A stretch of 6,421 nt of DNA from Archaeoglobi archaeon (lineage in GTDB: Archaea > Halobacteriota > Archaeoglobi > Archaeoglobales > Archaeoglobaceae): the NCBI GenBank assembly GCA_004347865.1, contig QNUZ01000141.1:1-6421 (forward strand), read 5' to 3'. Below, piece after piece: positions 1-5,183 of the stretch; the first letter of the stretch is position 1; every line of letters begins with the position of its first letter. The position numbers were made by a program, and so were the translations under genes. The notes beneath the pieces were generated by a model, which made no database searches, was not told the origin of the DNA, and saw only the letters and a list, made by a program, of their open reading frames with translations.

Positions 1-363
1 GTACCAAGATGGCCTGCTTTCAAGCAGAATCGATCTTTCTATCTCACCATTTGTGGCGTTTACAAAGTAAAGATGCCCAGAAAGGTTTCCAACTACCAAG
101 GTTTTTCCGATTACAAGAACCTTCCCAGCGCCGCTTATCGCTTCATTCCTCCATTCAATCTGTCCGTTTGTTGCATTAAGTTTGTATAACCCCTGCTTCC
201 ATTCCGACCAACCATACCAGTTTGTTACGTAAATGCTGCCGTTGTCGTAGCCTGGAGTTGCGTCGACTAGGCCAGTAAGCTCTGTTTTCCAGCAAAGCGA
301 TGGAATGATCTCTGCCGAACTTGTTCCGATCAAGAGAAAGAGTAACAGCACCGCTGCCCTCAT
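1..363 (-). CDS. Secreted PQQ-type beta-propeller repeat protein, N-terminal part
   Basis: This is the N-terminal 121 codons of a minus-strand gene that continues past the left edge. The protein opens with a signal peptide: Arg2, then a hydrophobic core at about residues 4-12, and a likely cleavage after the SSA at 15-17. Two copies of an N-A-T-N-G-x-I-E motif (residues 63-70 and 102-109) lie 39 residues apart. Each follows a short strand such as GLYKL or HLYFV, which is the pattern of PQQ-like (YVTN/WD-type) propeller blades. The likely location is outside the membrane. The substrate is unknown; such propellers often serve as binding scaffolds rather than quinoprotein enzymes. An ATG two codons upstream (369) is an alternative start. 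I prefer 363 because it puts an arginine next to the hydrophobic core. The gene begins 22-28 bp after the toroid-repeat gene's stop codon, so the two probably share one transcript. Confidence 0.8.
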   Translation of the reverse strand, partial: MRAAVLLLFLLIGTSSAEIIPSLCWKTELTGLVDATPGYDNGSIYVTNWYGWSEWKQGLYKLNATNGQIEWRNEAISGAGKVLVIGKTLVVGNLSGHLYFVNATNGEIERSILLESRPSWY

Positions 364-391
364 GTCCATACTTTCTAGGCTCAGCTTAAAA

Positions 392-1240
392 TTATTTCCA
401 TTTTGCTTTACATGAAGTCAAATAAATACGATCCTGCTCGAGATGTCTGAGTACGGTAGCAGCATAGAAGGTGTCTTCAAAGGTGGATATGCCTACTTCA
501 GACCTTGCAAATCCTCCGTTTGCATTCTGGCATCTCAGGATGAATTCGGCAGTTTCTTTTGGATACCTCAGCCTTTGGTTGAAAAAGGCGAGCGTTGAGA
601 AACCAAAGTATACGTGCTCCATATAGGGCTTTGTGCCCTCGGGCACGGCAGTGAATCCTCCGAAGGGCTTTTCGCAAGCCCTCACATATTCAAGCGTGTC
701 TTTAAGGGAAATCACGGGATAGCCCAAATTGTTAAGCGAAGCGACGGCGTAGTAAGTTGAATTCAGGCTTGAATGTCCGTTTGCACCAAAACCGCCATCA
801 TCGTTCTTAAAGCTCAGCAACCAGTTTACAGTTTTTATGCGGTCGATTACGACTCCGGCAAGCTCTAAAAGTTCCGTTAGCATGAATAAGGAAAGGAGCT
901 CGGAAGGAACCTCTACGTAAACTTCGGAACTGAATTTACCTCTCGCAGCAGGTAGGGAAAGGATGAACTCTCTCAGAAGCTTCTTATTTGGTTCTTTTCC
1001 GCATATTCTTAGGGCTTTGGCAACGTAGTAATGCTGATAAAGCCCCTCAGGGGTAAAATTTTGAAGCCATTCAACCGTCTTCTCTAAATTGGGGAACTGT
1101 ACTCCAAGCAGGTTTAAAATTGCCAGCGCGTAATATGTGTCCTGAGCATTCGACTCGGTGCCCTTGCAAAACGTGTATCCGCCATCTTCGTTCTGCCTAT
1201 CAGCAACGTATTTGACGACTCTCACCCAAAAGCCTTGCAC
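392..1240 (-). CDS. Prenyltransferase/squalene-cyclase-like alpha-toroid repeat protein
   Basis: A 282-residue protein made of repeats typical of the prenyltransferase beta-subunit and squalene cyclase superfamily: QNEDGGYTF (about 16-24), KNDDGGFG (145-152), GGF (194-196) and QNANGGFA (238-245). Helices of the form xDTYYALAIL, STYYAVASL and DTFYAATVL alternate with them. The fold should be an alpha/alpha barrel. In protein prenyltransferases zinc is held by an Asp-x-Cys pair and a later His. I see His209 in MEHVYF but no D-x-C motif, and the terpene-cyclase DxDD motif is also absent, so catalysis is doubtful and a binding role is possible. There is no signal peptide, so it is probably cytoplasmic. 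The GTG start at 1240 has no ribosome-binding site but lies about 27 bp from the centre of a TATA box, fitting a leaderless mRNA. A GTG five codons in is a weaker alternative. It is followed closely by the propeller gene. Confidence 0.8.
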   Translation of the reverse strand: MQGFWVRVVKYVADRQNEDGGYTFCKGTESNAQDTYYALAILNLLGVQFPNLEKTVEWLQNFTPEGLYQHYYVAKALRICGKEPNKKLLREFILSLPAARGKFSSEVYVEVPSELLSLFMLTELLELAGVVIDRIKTVNWLLSFKNDDGGFGANGHSSLNSTYYAVASLNNLGYPVISLKDTLEYVRACEKPFGGFTAVPEGTKPYMEHVYFGFSTLAFFNQRLRYPKETAEFILRCQNANGGFARSEVGISTFEDTFYAATVLRHLEQDRIYLTSCKAKWK

Positions 1241-1262
1241 TTAGAAGGGCAGGGATGCGACA

Positions 1263-1272
1263 TATAATTTTA
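1263..1272 (-). promoter_or_regulatory. TATA box for the toroid-repeat/propeller operon
   Basis: Read on the minus strand this is TAAAATTATA. Its centre is about 27 bp from the G of the GTG start at 1240, the spacing archaeal TBP/TFB promoters use to set the transcription start. The mRNA would therefore begin at or next to the start codon. The promoter is inferred from composition and spacing only. Confidence 0.5.
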
Positions 1273-1287
1273 GCTGGGGCAATAGGG

Positions 1288-1295
1288 TTTTTAAT
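1288..1295 (+). promoter_or_regulatory. Possible TATA box of nadE inside an inverted repeat
   Basis: TTTTTAAT is the most TATA-like element between the divergent genes on the plus strand. It would start transcription near 1317, leaving a leader of about 32 nt before the nadE ATG. That leader shows no Shine-Dalgarno sequence. The element sits between the arms GCAATAG (1279-1285) and CTATTGC (1305-1311), so a protein bound to those arms would occlude it. The match is moderate. Confidence 0.35.
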
Positions 1296-1348
1296 CCTCC
1301 ATCGCTATTGCTCCGATATCCTTATCTTCTAATCTCAAAACTTCTTCC

Positions 1349-2092
1349 ATGGACTTCGAGCGAATTGCGGAGCGAATTGTTGACTTCATTCGAGAACAGG
1401 TTGAGGCTGCGAATGCAGAGGGGGTCATCCTTGGCCTTAGTGGGGGTATTGATAGCGCTGTAGTTGCTTTTCTCTGCGTTAGGGCATTGGGGAGGGAAAA
1501 AGTCCTCGCCACGATAATGCCGGAAAAGGGAGTTACCGCTGAAGAAGACGTAGCGGACGCGATTGAAATAGCAAAAATGCTCGGGATAGAATATAGAGTC
1601 ATAGAAATCTCGGACATAGTTAAAATGCTTACTGAAAAGCTTGGAAAAGCAAACAAAAGTGCTGAGATAAATCTGAAGCCGAGAGTCAGGATGATGATAA
1701 ACTACTACTATGCCAACGGCCTTAACAGGCTTGTGGCTGGTACCGGAAACAAGAGCGAAATCTCAATCGGATACTTCACAAAGTACGGCGACGGCGGCGT
1801 CGATTTTCAGCCGATTGGGGATCTCTATAAGACCGAGATATTTCAGTTTGCCAAGTTTTTGGGTGTGCCTGAAAAGATAATAAGGAAAAAGCCGACAGCA
1901 GGGCTCTTCGTTGGCCAGACTGACGAGGACGAGATCGGAATGAGCTATGCTGAGCTCGACGAAATACTCAAGATGATCGAGAAAGGAATTAGGAGGGACG
2001 ATGAGAAGTTCCGGAGAGTTCTAAAGCTCGTGAATGGTTCGGAGCACAAGAGGAGGTTGCCGCCAATACCGAAGGTGAGGGATCTGATTTGA
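1349..2092 (+). CDS. nadE: NH3-dependent NAD(+) synthetase
   Basis: This enzyme catalyses the last step of NAD+ synthesis: nicotinic acid adenine dinucleotide is adenylated with ATP and then amidated with ammonia, in the cytoplasm. At 247 residues it has the single synthetase domain only. The N-terminal glutaminase domain of glutamine-dependent forms is absent, so free ammonia should be the nitrogen donor. Family motifs are intact: the ATP-pyrophosphatase P-loop SGGIDS (31-36), GTGNKSE (131-137), the GYFTKYGDGGVDFQPIGDLYK stretch (141-161), KPTAGL followed by GQTDEDE (181-195), and SEHKR (231-235). The ATG at 1349 is the only ATG, GTG or TTG start in this frame in the roughly 50 bases upstream that I checked. 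It has no clear ribosome-binding site. The stop overlaps the TTG start of the next gene by 4 bp (TTGA), so the two are probably translated from one mRNA. Confidence 0.96.
   Translation: MDFERIAERIVDFIREQVEAANAEGVILGLSGGIDSAVVAFLCVRALGREKVLATIMPEKGVTAEEDVADAIEIAKMLGIEYRVIEISDIVKMLTEKLGKANKSAEINLKPRVRMMINYYYANGLNRLVAGTGNKSEISIGYFTKYGDGGVDFQPIGDLYKTEIFQFAKFLGVPEKIIRKKPTAGLFVGQTDEDEIGMSYAELDEILKMIEKGIRRDDEKFRRVLKLVNGSEHKRRLPPIPKVRDLI
2074..2080 (+). promoter_or_regulatory. Ribosome-binding site for the membrane winged-helix gene
   Basis: GGTGAGG, inside the nadE 3' end, matches the archaeal Shine-Dalgarno core GGTGA. It sits about 8-10 nt before the TTG codon at 2089. Together with the 4-bp overlap it decides the TTG start and indicates translational coupling. 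Confidence 0.6.
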
Positions 2093-2739
2093 GGGCCGTT
2101 CTTGTTCTCTTCATCCTGCTTTTGACTTCATCCCCCGCTTTGGCGGATACGATATACGGTAAAGTCTACCGCTGGGACACACTCGAGCCAGTTAAAGCTG
2201 TTGTGAGCATAAAGAATGGGATAGAGCAGAAAATGGTAGCTGAGGATGGTAACTACAGCTTTGATATCGAGCCAGGCAATTACACGATAATTGCAAGAAG
2301 TGGAGATCTTGTAGCGGTTGAGCACGTTACTGTAAAAGGCAAGATTTTGTACGATTTAATTCTCTTTCCAGACCTTGATGTTTTGAACCCAGAGGAAATT
2401 CCCGAGTTACCGGAAATTGAAGAGACGAGTGGGGCAGATTACAGCTGGCTTGCGATAGCGTTCAGTTCGGCTGGAATTTTTGGGATTTATTACTTGAAAA
2501 GGAAGAGAAAATCGGGGGTTGAAGTGGGGGAAGAAATCGAAGTCCTTCCAGAGGATTTAAAGAAGGTTCTTGAGTTGATAAAATCTGAAGGGGGTAGAAT
2601 AACCCAGAAAGAACTGAGAAAAAAGCTTGGATTCAGTGAAGCAAAGGTTAGCCTCATCGTTGCAGATTTGGAAAGAAGGGGACTCGTTGAAAAAGTAAAA
2701 AAGGGTAGGGGTAATATAATATTTCTTAAAACTCCTTAA
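2089..2739 (+). CDS. Membrane-anchored winged-helix protein with external beta-sandwich domain
   Basis: A 216-residue protein with four visible parts. Residues 1-19 are a signal peptide (MRAVLVLFILLL, cleavage after ALA). Residues 20-95 read IYGKVY...EDGNYSFDIEPGNYTIIAR, the pattern of carboxypeptidase-regulatory-like beta-sandwich domains. An acidic, proline-containing linker (97-115) leads to one membrane helix (about 119-136), closed by KRKRK (137-141), which by the positive-inside rule is cytoplasmic. Residues 153-214 form a winged helix: EGGRITQKELRKKLGFSEAKVSLIVADLERRGL, then a basic wing KVKKGRGNIIF. The layout suggests a one-component signal-to-DNA protein, with an outside domain sensing or anchoring and an inside domain binding DNA. 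The family resembles archaeal membrane proteins with DUF7343-type helix-turn-helix ends. Ligand and target genes are unknown. It overlaps nadE at its start and converges with the next regulator, sharing 14 bp at the 3' ends. Confidence 0.8.
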   Translation: MRAVLVLFILLLTSSPALADTIYGKVYRWDTLEPVKAVVSIKNGIEQKMVAEDGNYSFDIEPGNYTIIARSGDLVAVEHVTVKGKILYDLILFPDLDVLNPEEIPELPEIEETSGADYSWLAIAFSSAGIFGIYYLKRKRKSGVEVGEEIEVLPEDLKKVLELIKSEGGRITQKELRKKLGFSEAKVSLIVADLERRGLVEKVKKGRGNIIFLKTP

Positions 2740-3487
2740 TCTCGAACTTCAGCCCTTCTTCGATTAAACTCCTAAGCAGATCGTTTATCCTGTCTTCAAC
2801 ACAGGCCGCGATTACACCGCAGCCATGATGAGCTGCCTCAATGCACACTTCTTTCGCTCCAAAGAATATCGGTTCTACCCTTATCTTTCTGCATGCGATA
2901 AGCGCTTCGACTCCTAAGGCTACCACAATGCTTCTGCTCCTGCTCTTGACGAGTTCTCGGAATTTTTCTAGATTGAGGCCCCTGCTCCCACCCTCCCCGA
3001 CGCTTGGAATTTTTACGATAACTATCTCCCCTTTTATGGGTGGTTCGAATATTCCCATCGGTTTTATCAGCAGATCTTCGCCATCTTCTGCCGAGGTGAG
3101 AGCAATACCATTCCCCTGTGAATCCCTCTTGGCAAATATGAAACCGTCCTCAAACCAGTACTTTACCTTGTCCCCTTCTTTTACACTTCCCCTTGCAATT
3201 GTGACTATGCTTTTCGAGTAAACCTTCTTTAGCAGTTCCTCGCTGAAAACATGTATATCGAGTAGATTCTTGGATAACCATTCTTCTCCTTTTTCCGTTA
3301 CTTCGTAGTACCCCCTATGGACTACCCTTACGAAATTCTCCGCTATCAATTCCTTAAAGTGCTCTGAAATTGCCTGGGGGGTCAGCTCAAGCTTTTTTGC
3401 GATGTCTCTCTGGTTGCATTCCGGATTCAGCAGCAGTTCTGAAAGGATCAGAAGTCTTGTAACGTCCTTCTTGTTTATCAAGATCAT
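2726..3487 (-). CDS. Winged-helix transcriptional regulator with conserved C-terminal domain
   Basis: Taken from the ATG at 3487, this is a 253-residue soluble protein. Residues about 8-71 are a MarR/ArsR-like winged helix: CNQRDIAKKLELTPQAISEHFKELIAENFV gives helices 2 and 3, and RGYYEVTEKGEEW the wing and following helix. Residues about 90-253 form a separate domain of roughly 160 residues with IKGEIVIVKIPSVGEGG, IVVALGVEALIACRKI and PIFFGAKEVCIEAAHHGCGVIAACVEDR. I think this is the archaeal predicted-regulator family COG1497, from memory. Cys199, Cys215, Cys223, Cys229 and His220-His221 cluster in the C-terminal third and could bind a metal or ligand, which is inference. An in-frame ATG at 3499 would give 257 residues. 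However, the TATA box at 3509-3516 predicts transcription starting near 3487, so the upstream ATG would not be in that mRNA. The 3' end overlaps the convergent membrane gene by 14 bp. Confidence 0.82.
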   Translation of the reverse strand: MILINKKDVTRLLILSELLLNPECNQRDIAKKLELTPQAISEHFKELIAENFVRVVHRGYYEVTEKGEEWLSKNLLDIHVFSEELLKKVYSKSIVTIARGSVKEGDKVKYWFEDGFIFAKRDSQGNGIALTSAEDGEDLLIKPMGIFEPPIKGEIVIVKIPSVGEGGSRGLNLEKFRELVKSRSRSIVVALGVEALIACRKIRVEPIFFGAKEVCIEAAHHGCGVIAACVEDRINDLLRSLIEEGLKFEIKEF

Positions 3488-3508
3488 AATTTTGCTCATT
3501 TTAATCTT

Positions 3509-3516
3509 GTTATAAA
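3509..3516 (-). promoter_or_regulatory. TATA box of the winged-helix regulator
   Basis: On the minus strand the sequence is AAGATTTATAAC: a purine-rich BRE-like segment followed by TTTATAAC. Its centre is 25-26 bp from the ATG at 3487 and only about 13 bp from the ATG at 3499. It therefore supports a leaderless mRNA starting at 3487. Confidence 0.55.
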
Positions 3517-3594
3517 TCTTTTCTTATCCTGTACCGAATGTTTTAAGAATACTGGAGCAAGTCAAAAGACCGGAAGAAGAGGGGAGTTGGAACC

Positions 3595-3622
3595 CAGGTT
3601 TGTCTTGAAATGGGCAAACCTG
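3595..3622. repeat. Inverted repeat in intergenic region, 8-bp perfect arms
   Basis: CAGGTTTG (3595-3602) and CAAACCTG (3615-3622) are perfect reverse complements separated by 12 bp. A GTCTTG direct repeat (first copy 3602-3607, second 3625-3630) overlaps the structure. It lies about 80-110 bp upstream of the minus-strand regulator's TATA box and about 50-75 bp upstream of the small plus-strand gene's TATA box. It could be an operator or an RNA hairpin, and I cannot tell which. No T-run follows on either strand, so a terminator is unlikely. The rest of 3520-3660 shows no gene I can support. Confidence 0.5.
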
Positions 3623-3671
3623 AAGTCTTGTGATGTTCTTTAGTTCTATGCGATCATAATAATGAGAAAAG

Positions 3672-3679
3672 TTTAAATA
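3672..3679 (+). promoter_or_regulatory. TATA box of the small RHH-like gene
   Basis: TTTAAATA is preceded by the purine-rich GAGAAAAG, which resembles a BRE. The centre is about 26 bp upstream of 3701, predicting a leader of about 11 nt that begins with the Shine-Dalgarno sequence AGGTGA. The good agreement of TATA, start site, Shine-Dalgarno and ATG makes this the clearest promoter in the window. Confidence 0.65.
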
Positions 3680-3689
3680 ATAGTTGTGC

Positions 3690-3701
3690 TGATTATAATC
3701 A
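3690..3701. promoter_or_regulatory. Perfect 12-bp palindrome, candidate operator
   Basis: TGATTATAATCA is its own reverse complement. It occupies the predicted initiation region, from 10 bp after the TATA box to the predicted first transcribed base. A dimer bound here would block polymerase loading. The small protein encoded immediately downstream resembles a ribbon-helix-helix dimer, a class that often represses its own gene through short palindromes, so autoregulation is a reasonable guess. Confidence 0.45.
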
Positions 3702-3706
3702 GGTGA
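3701..3706 (+). promoter_or_regulatory. Ribosome-binding site of the small RHH-like gene
   Basis: AGGTGA is a strong match to the archaeal anti-Shine-Dalgarno and ends 5 nt before the ATG at 3712, fixing that start. It is probably the extreme 5' end of the mRNA. Confidence 0.7.
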
Positions 3707-3711
3707 TTTAA

Positions 3712-3909
3712 ATGGCAAAAATAGTTCATGCTCAGACCGTATTGCCGGAGGAGGTTCTTGAGGAGTTGAAGAAGAAAACGGGTGAAACTGCTACGAAAGA
3801 TGCAATAGCCAAGGCAGTTGAGCACTATCTGGTATGTCCGTATACGCATGAAGAACCTTTTGAGAAAAAACTGGAGGAAGTCATAAAGAAGAAGAAAATG
3901 AAGGAGTAG
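3712..3909 (+). CDS. Small ribbon-helix-helix-like protein, DUF5371 family
   Basis: A 65-residue protein that I recognise, from memory, as resembling DUF5371, an uncharacterised archaeal family. Its layout fits a ribbon-helix-helix fold: a beta strand KIVHAQTVLP (3-12), a helix EEVLEELKKKTG (13-24), a turn with TATKD, and a second helix DAIAKAVEHYLV (about 30-41). A short CPYTHEEP segment and a lysine-rich helical tail KKLEEVIKKKKMKE follow. The fold suggests a dimeric DNA-binding protein, perhaps antitoxin-like. No toxin-like gene lies beside it: the next gene is a dehydrogenase 254 bp away. Start and reading frame are secured by the AGGTGA site and the TATA box. The palindrome at its promoter may be its own target. 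Function is unknown. Confidence 0.85.
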   Translation: MAKIVHAQTVLPEEVLEELKKKTGETATKDAIAKAVEHYLVCPYTHEEPFEKKLEEVIKKKKMKE

Positions 3910-3977
3910 AAAATCTGGCATTTAGCTCTTTTCCCCCCTTTCGAGTAGATTCTAAGTGTGAGCTGTTCTTTCTTCGT

Positions 3978-4073
3978 ATGAAGTTTATGCCCAAGAGGGG
4001 GTATTCGAAAATTTCGGAGTTGATGTCTGAATGGCATCTCTCACGGATGGTGTGCCCGCTCGTAAGAATATAA
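3978..4073 (+). other. Doubtful 31-codon ORF in the spacer before the dehydrogenase
   Basis: An ATG at 3978 opens 31 codons (beginning MKFMPKRGYSKISEL) ending at TAA 4071-4073. The frame is also open for at least 13 codons upstream, back to about 3939, without a start codon. There is no ribosome-binding site and no TATA box at a suitable distance. It could be a decayed fragment of a longer gene or chance. I do not recognise it. It is the only candidate coding content in the 254-bp spacer 3910-4163. Confidence 0.15.
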
Positions 4074-4102
4074 CGATCATAAGTAGTTAATAGTTAATCG
4101 TT
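4072..4102. repeat. Inverted and tandem repeats upstream of the dehydrogenase promoter
   Basis: AACGAT (4072-4077) and ATCGTT (4097-4102) are reverse complements. Between them lies a perfect 7-bp tandem, AGTTAAT at 4085-4091 and again at 4092-4098. The block ends about 24 bp before the TATA box, where an archaeal activator site would be expected. The arms are short and the region is AT-rich, so chance is possible. Confidence 0.3.
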
Positions 4103-4125
4103 TGGCCTTCTTTGTTTTGGTTAAA

Positions 4126-4133
4126 TTTAAATA
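4126..4133 (+). promoter_or_regulatory. TATA box of the alcohol dehydrogenase
   Basis: TTTAAATA, identical to the TATA box of the small RHH-like gene. Its centre predicts initiation near 4155-4156. That lies downstream of the TTG at 4146 and 8-9 nt before the TTG at 4164, so it decides between the two possible starts in favour of 4164. Confidence 0.55.
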
Positions 4134-4163
4134 TTTCAGAATGTTTTGAAAAATGGTGGAAAT

Positions 4164-5183
4164 TTGAAGTGCGCTAGATTCTACGCTCCCGGGGATCTAA
4201 GAATCGAGGACGTCCCTATTCCAGAAATTGGTGCAGAGGAAATTCTGATTAAGGTTGCAGGATGCGGAGTTTGCCATTCGGATCTTCACATAATTCAGGG
4301 AGAGCTTCCACTTCCGAGAACACCGATTATCTTGGGTCACGAAGTGGGGGGCTATGTTGAGAAGGTGGGAAAGAACGTTGAGGGTGTTACTGAGGGGGAA
4401 AAGGTATTAGTCTACGGCGGATGGGGTTGCGGAACCTGCAACGTTTGCATTCGAGGCGAAGAACAGCTTTGCAACGTTTTGGGGTGGCTGGGTATAGGAG
4501 TGGACGGGGGATATGCAGAGTATCTGAAAATCCCGTCGAGGAGATATTTGGTGCCAATCAAAAAGCTCGATCCAGCAACGTCTTCTCCTCTGGCGGACGC
4601 AGGCTTAACAGCTTACAGAGCCGTGAGAAAGGCTTGTGAGGGATTGCCGCTTTCGGAAACAGTTGTAATTATCGGTATAGGTGGTTTAGGCCAGTTTGGA
4701 GTTCAGTTCGCAAAGCTTCGCGGATATAGAGTTGTTGCAGTTGATGTATCGAAAAGAAAGCTTGAGATCGCAAAGAAATTGGGAGCGGATCTGGCGCTGA
4801 ATCCTGTGGAGGGGGAACTCTTGAACATAATCAGCGAATTCACTGATGGGAAAGGAGCCGGTGCGGTGATAGATTTCGTTGGGACCAATGAAACGCTTAG
4901 GGACGCTACCAGCTTTTTGGGCAAATGCGGAAGACTCGTTCTTGTTGGTATCGGAGGAGGGCAAGCTTCTATATTCTGGAATCCAGCTTTGCCCCCGGAG
5001 GTTAGCTACACCACAGTCTACTGGGGAAGCCTGACGGAGCTGCGGGAGGTGATCGCGCTGGCAGAAGAGGGTAAATTAAGCCTTATTGTGGAAAGAATTA
5101 GTTTTGATGGTCTTTTACAAGCTTTTGAGAGGATGAAGAAAGGCGACCTAGAAGGAAGGGCGGTTTTGTGCCCGGATCTTTAG
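4164..5183 (+). CDS. Zinc-dependent medium-chain alcohol dehydrogenase
   Basis: A 339-residue cytoplasmic oxidoreductase that interconverts an alcohol and its aldehyde or ketone using NAD(H). Catalytic zinc ligands are visible: Cys37 (in CGVCHSD), His59-Glu60 (GHE) and probably Asp145 (PLADAGLTAYRA), where the Sulfolobus enzyme has Cys and several bacterial secondary-alcohol enzymes have Asp. The structural zinc site is complete: Cys89, Cys92, Cys95, Cys103. The Rossmann motif GIGGLG is at 171-176, and Asp194 after VVAV indicates NAD over NADP. The natural substrate cannot be told. I start at TTG 4164, giving MKCARFYAPG, the usual family beginning, with GGTGGA just upstream. A TTG at 4146 would add six residues but lies before the predicted transcription start. 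The gene is monocistronic by spacing. Its C-terminus (GRAVLCPDL) is intact, so the adjacent insertion element did not truncate it. Confidence 0.92.
   Translation: MKCARFYAPGDLRIEDVPIPEIGAEEILIKVAGCGVCHSDLHIIQGELPLPRTPIILGHEVGGYVEKVGKNVEGVTEGEKVLVYGGWGCGTCNVCIRGEEQLCNVLGWLGIGVDGGYAEYLKIPSRRYLVPIKKLDPATSSPLADAGLTAYRAVRKACEGLPLSETVVIIGIGGLGQFGVQFAKLRGYRVVAVDVSKRKLEIAKKLGADLALNPVEGELLNIISEFTDGKGAGAVIDFVGTNETLRDATSFLGKCGRLVLVGIGGGQASIFWNPALPPEVSYTTVYWGSLTELREVIALAEEGKLSLIVERISFDGLLQAFERMKKGDLEGRAVLCPDL

Noticed and set aside
1291..1656. A 121-codon minus-strand open frame opposite nadE
   Set aside because: It lies antisense to the P-loop region of nadE and has a low-complexity Ser/Ala/Ile-rich translation typical of a shadow frame, with no promoter or ribosome-binding site.
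2841..3221. A 126-codon plus-strand open frame opposite the winged-helix regulator
   Set aside because: Its translation is Leu/Ser/Pro-rich low complexity, and the opposite strand has clear domain structure and a promoter.
3620..3692. Possible C/D-box small RNA (CTGA at 3620-3623, GTGATGT at 3629-3635, CTGA at 3689-3692)
   Set aside because: No convincing first C box or terminal stem is present, and the second CTGA overlaps the promoter palindrome. These short boxes arise easily by chance.
3926..3941. Pyrimidine tract after the small RHH-like gene as a terminator
   Set aside because: The tract is interrupted by six C residues and has at most four consecutive T residues, so I cannot support termination here.
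3524..4037. Three minus-strand open frames of 64-82 codons across the small gene and its flanks
   Set aside because: They are antisense to, or flank, the well-supported RHH-like gene, are rich in Phe/Leu/Ile or otherwise unpatterned, and lack starts with translation signals.
4686..4964. Two minus-strand open frames opposite the dehydrogenase
   Set aside because: Both are shadows of the Rossmann domain coding sequence; neither has recognisable domains.
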